From: an uncultured Polaribacter sp.
Lineage (GTDB): Bacteria > Bacteroidota > Bacteroidia > Flavobacteriales > Flavobacteriaceae
Length of the DNA stretch: 8,116 bases
Direction: 5' to 3'
Assembly: GCA_913050305.1 (NCBI GenBank)
Contig: CAJXAS010000078.1
Coordinates: forward strand, 1-8,116
Shown: piece by piece, positions 7,060 through 8,116 of the stretch
How positions within the stretch are numbered: the first letter of the stretch is position 1
Layout of the letters: each line of letters opens with the position of its first letter
Made by a program: the position numbers and the translations under genes
Notes under the pieces: generated by a model
Seen by the model: the letters and a program-made list of their open reading frames with translations, nothing else
Databases searched by the model: none
Told to the model about the DNA's origin: nothing

Positions 7060-7905
7060 ATGCCAACAACACAAAAATTACAAGATTTTACGCAACAAGT
7101 TCGTAGAGACATTTTAAGAATGGTGCACAAAGTAAATTCTGGACATCCAGGAGGTTCTTTAGGATGTGCTGAGTTTATTACTTGTTTATATCAGGAAGTA
7201 ATGGAATATTCTACTGAGTTTTCTATGGATGGCAATAACGAAGATGTATTCTTTTTATCAAACGGACATATATCTCCTGTTTTTTACAGTGTTTTGGCTC
7301 ATAGTGGCTTTTTTCCTGTAGCAGAATTAGCAACGTTTAGATTGTTAGATTCTAGATTACAAGGACACCCAACAACGCATGAAGGTTTGCCTGGAGTAAG
7401 AATTGCTTCTGGTTCTTTAGGACAAGGAATGTCTGTAGGTTTGGGAACAGCACAGGCTAAAAAATTAAATGGAGACAAAAAAATAGTATATACTCTGCAT
7501 GGTGATGGAGAATTGCAAGAAGGGCAGAACTGGGAAGCAATTATGTATGCATCAGCAAAAAATGTTGATAATTTAATTGCAACAATAGATTTAAACGGAA
7601 AGCAGATTGACGGTTCTACAGATGATGTGCTACCAATGGGAAGTATTAGAGCAAAATTTGAAGCTTTTGGTTGGGATGTTTTAGATGTAGAAAAAGGAAA
7701 TGACATTGATTCCGTATTAGCAGGATTGGCGAAAGCAAAATCATTAACAGGAAAAGGAAAGCCTGTTTGTATTTTATTACACACAGAAATGGGTAATGGA
7801 GTAGACTTTATGATGCATACTCACGCATGGCACGGAAAGGCGCCAAGTGATGTTCAGTTAGAAAGCGCTTTAGCTCAAAATCCTGTAACTTTAGGAGATT
7901 ACTAA
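7060..7905 (+). CDS. tkt: Transketolase, N-terminal (thiamine diphosphate-binding) subunit
   Basis: A 281-residue protein corresponding to the first half of transketolase, which transfers two-carbon ketol units between sugar phosphates in the pentose phosphate pathway. Visible signatures are SGHPGGSLG (27-35, H29), LSNGHISP (66-73, H70), GSLGQGMSVGLG (118-129), the cofactor-binding HGDGELQEGQNWEA (147-160) with the paired TIDLNG (175-180), and HAWHGKAPSD (255-264). The length and natural stop show a split enzyme, not a truncation of the roughly 660-residue fused form. The pyrimidine-binding and C-terminal domains normally reside on a second subunit of about 315 residues, usually encoded next to this one. 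Here the gene is followed by a terminator and then bshA, so the partner must be elsewhere. The ATG at 7060 has an A-rich leader with no Shine-Dalgarno sequence, and MPTTQKLQDF is a plausible start. Confidence 0.93.
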   Translation: MPTTQKLQDFTQQVRRDILRMVHKVNSGHPGGSLGCAEFITCLYQEVMEYSTEFSMDGNNEDVFFLSNGHISPVFYSVLAHSGFFPVAELATFRLLDSRLQGHPTTHEGLPGVRIASGSLGQGMSVGLGTAQAKKLNGDKKIVYTLHGDGELQEGQNWEAIMYASAKNVDNLIATIDLNGKQIDGSTDDVLPMGSIRAKFEAFGWDVLDVEKGNDIDSVLAGLAKAKSLTGKGKPVCILLHTEMGNGVDFMMHTHAWHGKAPSDVQLESALAQNPVTLGDY

Positions 7906-7934
7906 AAAGTGTTTCAAAATTTATATATTTATAG

Positions 7935-7966
7935 AAGCTTTTCAATTTAATTGAAAAGCTTTTTTT
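7935..7966 (+). terminator. Intrinsic terminator of the transketolase gene
   Basis: AAGCTTTTCAA (7935-7945) pairs perfectly over 11 bp with TTGAAAAGCTT (7951-7961) around the loop TTTAA, followed at once by a run of T to 7966. It lies 29 bp after the stop codon at 7905. This is the strongest terminator in the window and argues that the downstream bshA gene has its own promoter. Confidence 0.85.
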
Positions 7967-8014
7967 ATGCTTTTATTTTGAGTTAAATTGTAAGAATACT
8001 TTTATATTTACCAT

Positions 8015-8047
8015 TAAAGAAATAAAGGTTTAATTTCTTTATTTTTT
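8015..8047 (+). terminator. Second terminator-like hairpin, in the bshA leader region
   Basis: TAAAGAAAT (8015-8023) pairs over 9 bp with ATTTCTTTA (8033-8041) around a 9-base loop and is followed by six T residues. The stem has only one G-C pair, so it is weak. It lies 34 bases before the bshA ATG and could be a back-up terminator, a leader attenuator, or chance in AT-rich DNA. Confidence 0.35.
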
Positions 8048-8081
8048 CAGTCTCTAAATAATTTAATATTTCAATAATTGC

Positions 8082-8116
8082 ATGAAAATAGGTATTGTAT
8101 GTTATCCAACATTTGG
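8082..8116 (+). CDS. bshA: BshA, N-acetyl-alpha-D-glucosaminyl L-malate synthase (first residues only)
   Basis: Eleven codons plus two bases are present, reading MKIGIVCYPTF followed by GG, so Gly next. This matches the characteristic start of the glycosyltransferase BshA (M-K-I-x-I-V-C-Y-P-T-F-G-G-S-G), which joins UDP-GlcNAc and L-malate in the first step of bacillithiol synthesis. BshA is widespread in Firmicutes and in many Bacteroidota. The call rests on this short but distinctive segment; another GT4 glycosyltransferase is possible. The gene has a 176-bp upstream region holding two hairpins followed by T-tracts. Confidence 0.75.
   Translation, partial: MKIGIVCYPTF

Noticed and set aside
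7299..7784. 161-codon open frame on the minus strand within the transketolase gene
   Set aside because: It lies wholly opposite a clearly conserved transketolase sequence, and its translation shows no recognisable domain; it is a shadow frame.

Overview
This window looks like ordinary chromosomal DNA from a member of the Bacteroidota, most likely the family Flavobacteriaceae (Polaribacter/Tenacibaculum-like). The evidence is the strong AT bias, the near absence of Shine-Dalgarno sequences with A-rich leaders instead, several matches to the Bacteroidota promoter element TAnnTTTG, and the gene content: DnaB in its flavobacterial form, a DUF3810 protein, a split transketolase, and the start of BshA. 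I see no phage, insertion sequence, CRISPR array, tRNA or rRNA, and no sign of an accessory island. The family and product names come from recognising the sequences, not from a database search.

Layout. Two gene blocks diverge from a 137-bp intergenic region (3981-4117). Leftwards on the minus strand come a DUF3810 membrane protein with a zinc-peptidase-like HEMAH motif (3980-2904), then, after a 97-bp gap, a large exported two-domain amidohydrolase (2806-1) whose C-terminus lies outside the window. Rightwards on the plus strand come dnaB (4118-5629), an exported protein with a ThuA/class I glutamine-amidotransferase-like appearance (5702-6961), the N-terminal half of a split transketolase (7060-7905), and the first 11 full codons of bshA (8082-8116). 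Each of the three complete plus-strand genes is followed by a convincing intrinsic terminator, so they look like single-gene units rather than one operon.

Function. The genes do not form one obvious pathway: replication fork unwinding (DnaB), the non-oxidative pentose phosphate pathway (transketolase) and bacillithiol synthesis (BshA) are housekeeping. The amidohydrolase, the DUF3810 protein and the ThuA-like protein appear to act at the membrane or in the periplasm and have no assigned substrate. I did not find a clear new multi-gene system. The points most worth checking are the missing adjacent transketolase C-terminal half, the uncharacterised exported ThuA-like protein, the degenerate first domain of the amidohydrolase, the gluzincin-like DUF3810 protein, and the tight overlap of terminators with promoter-like elements.
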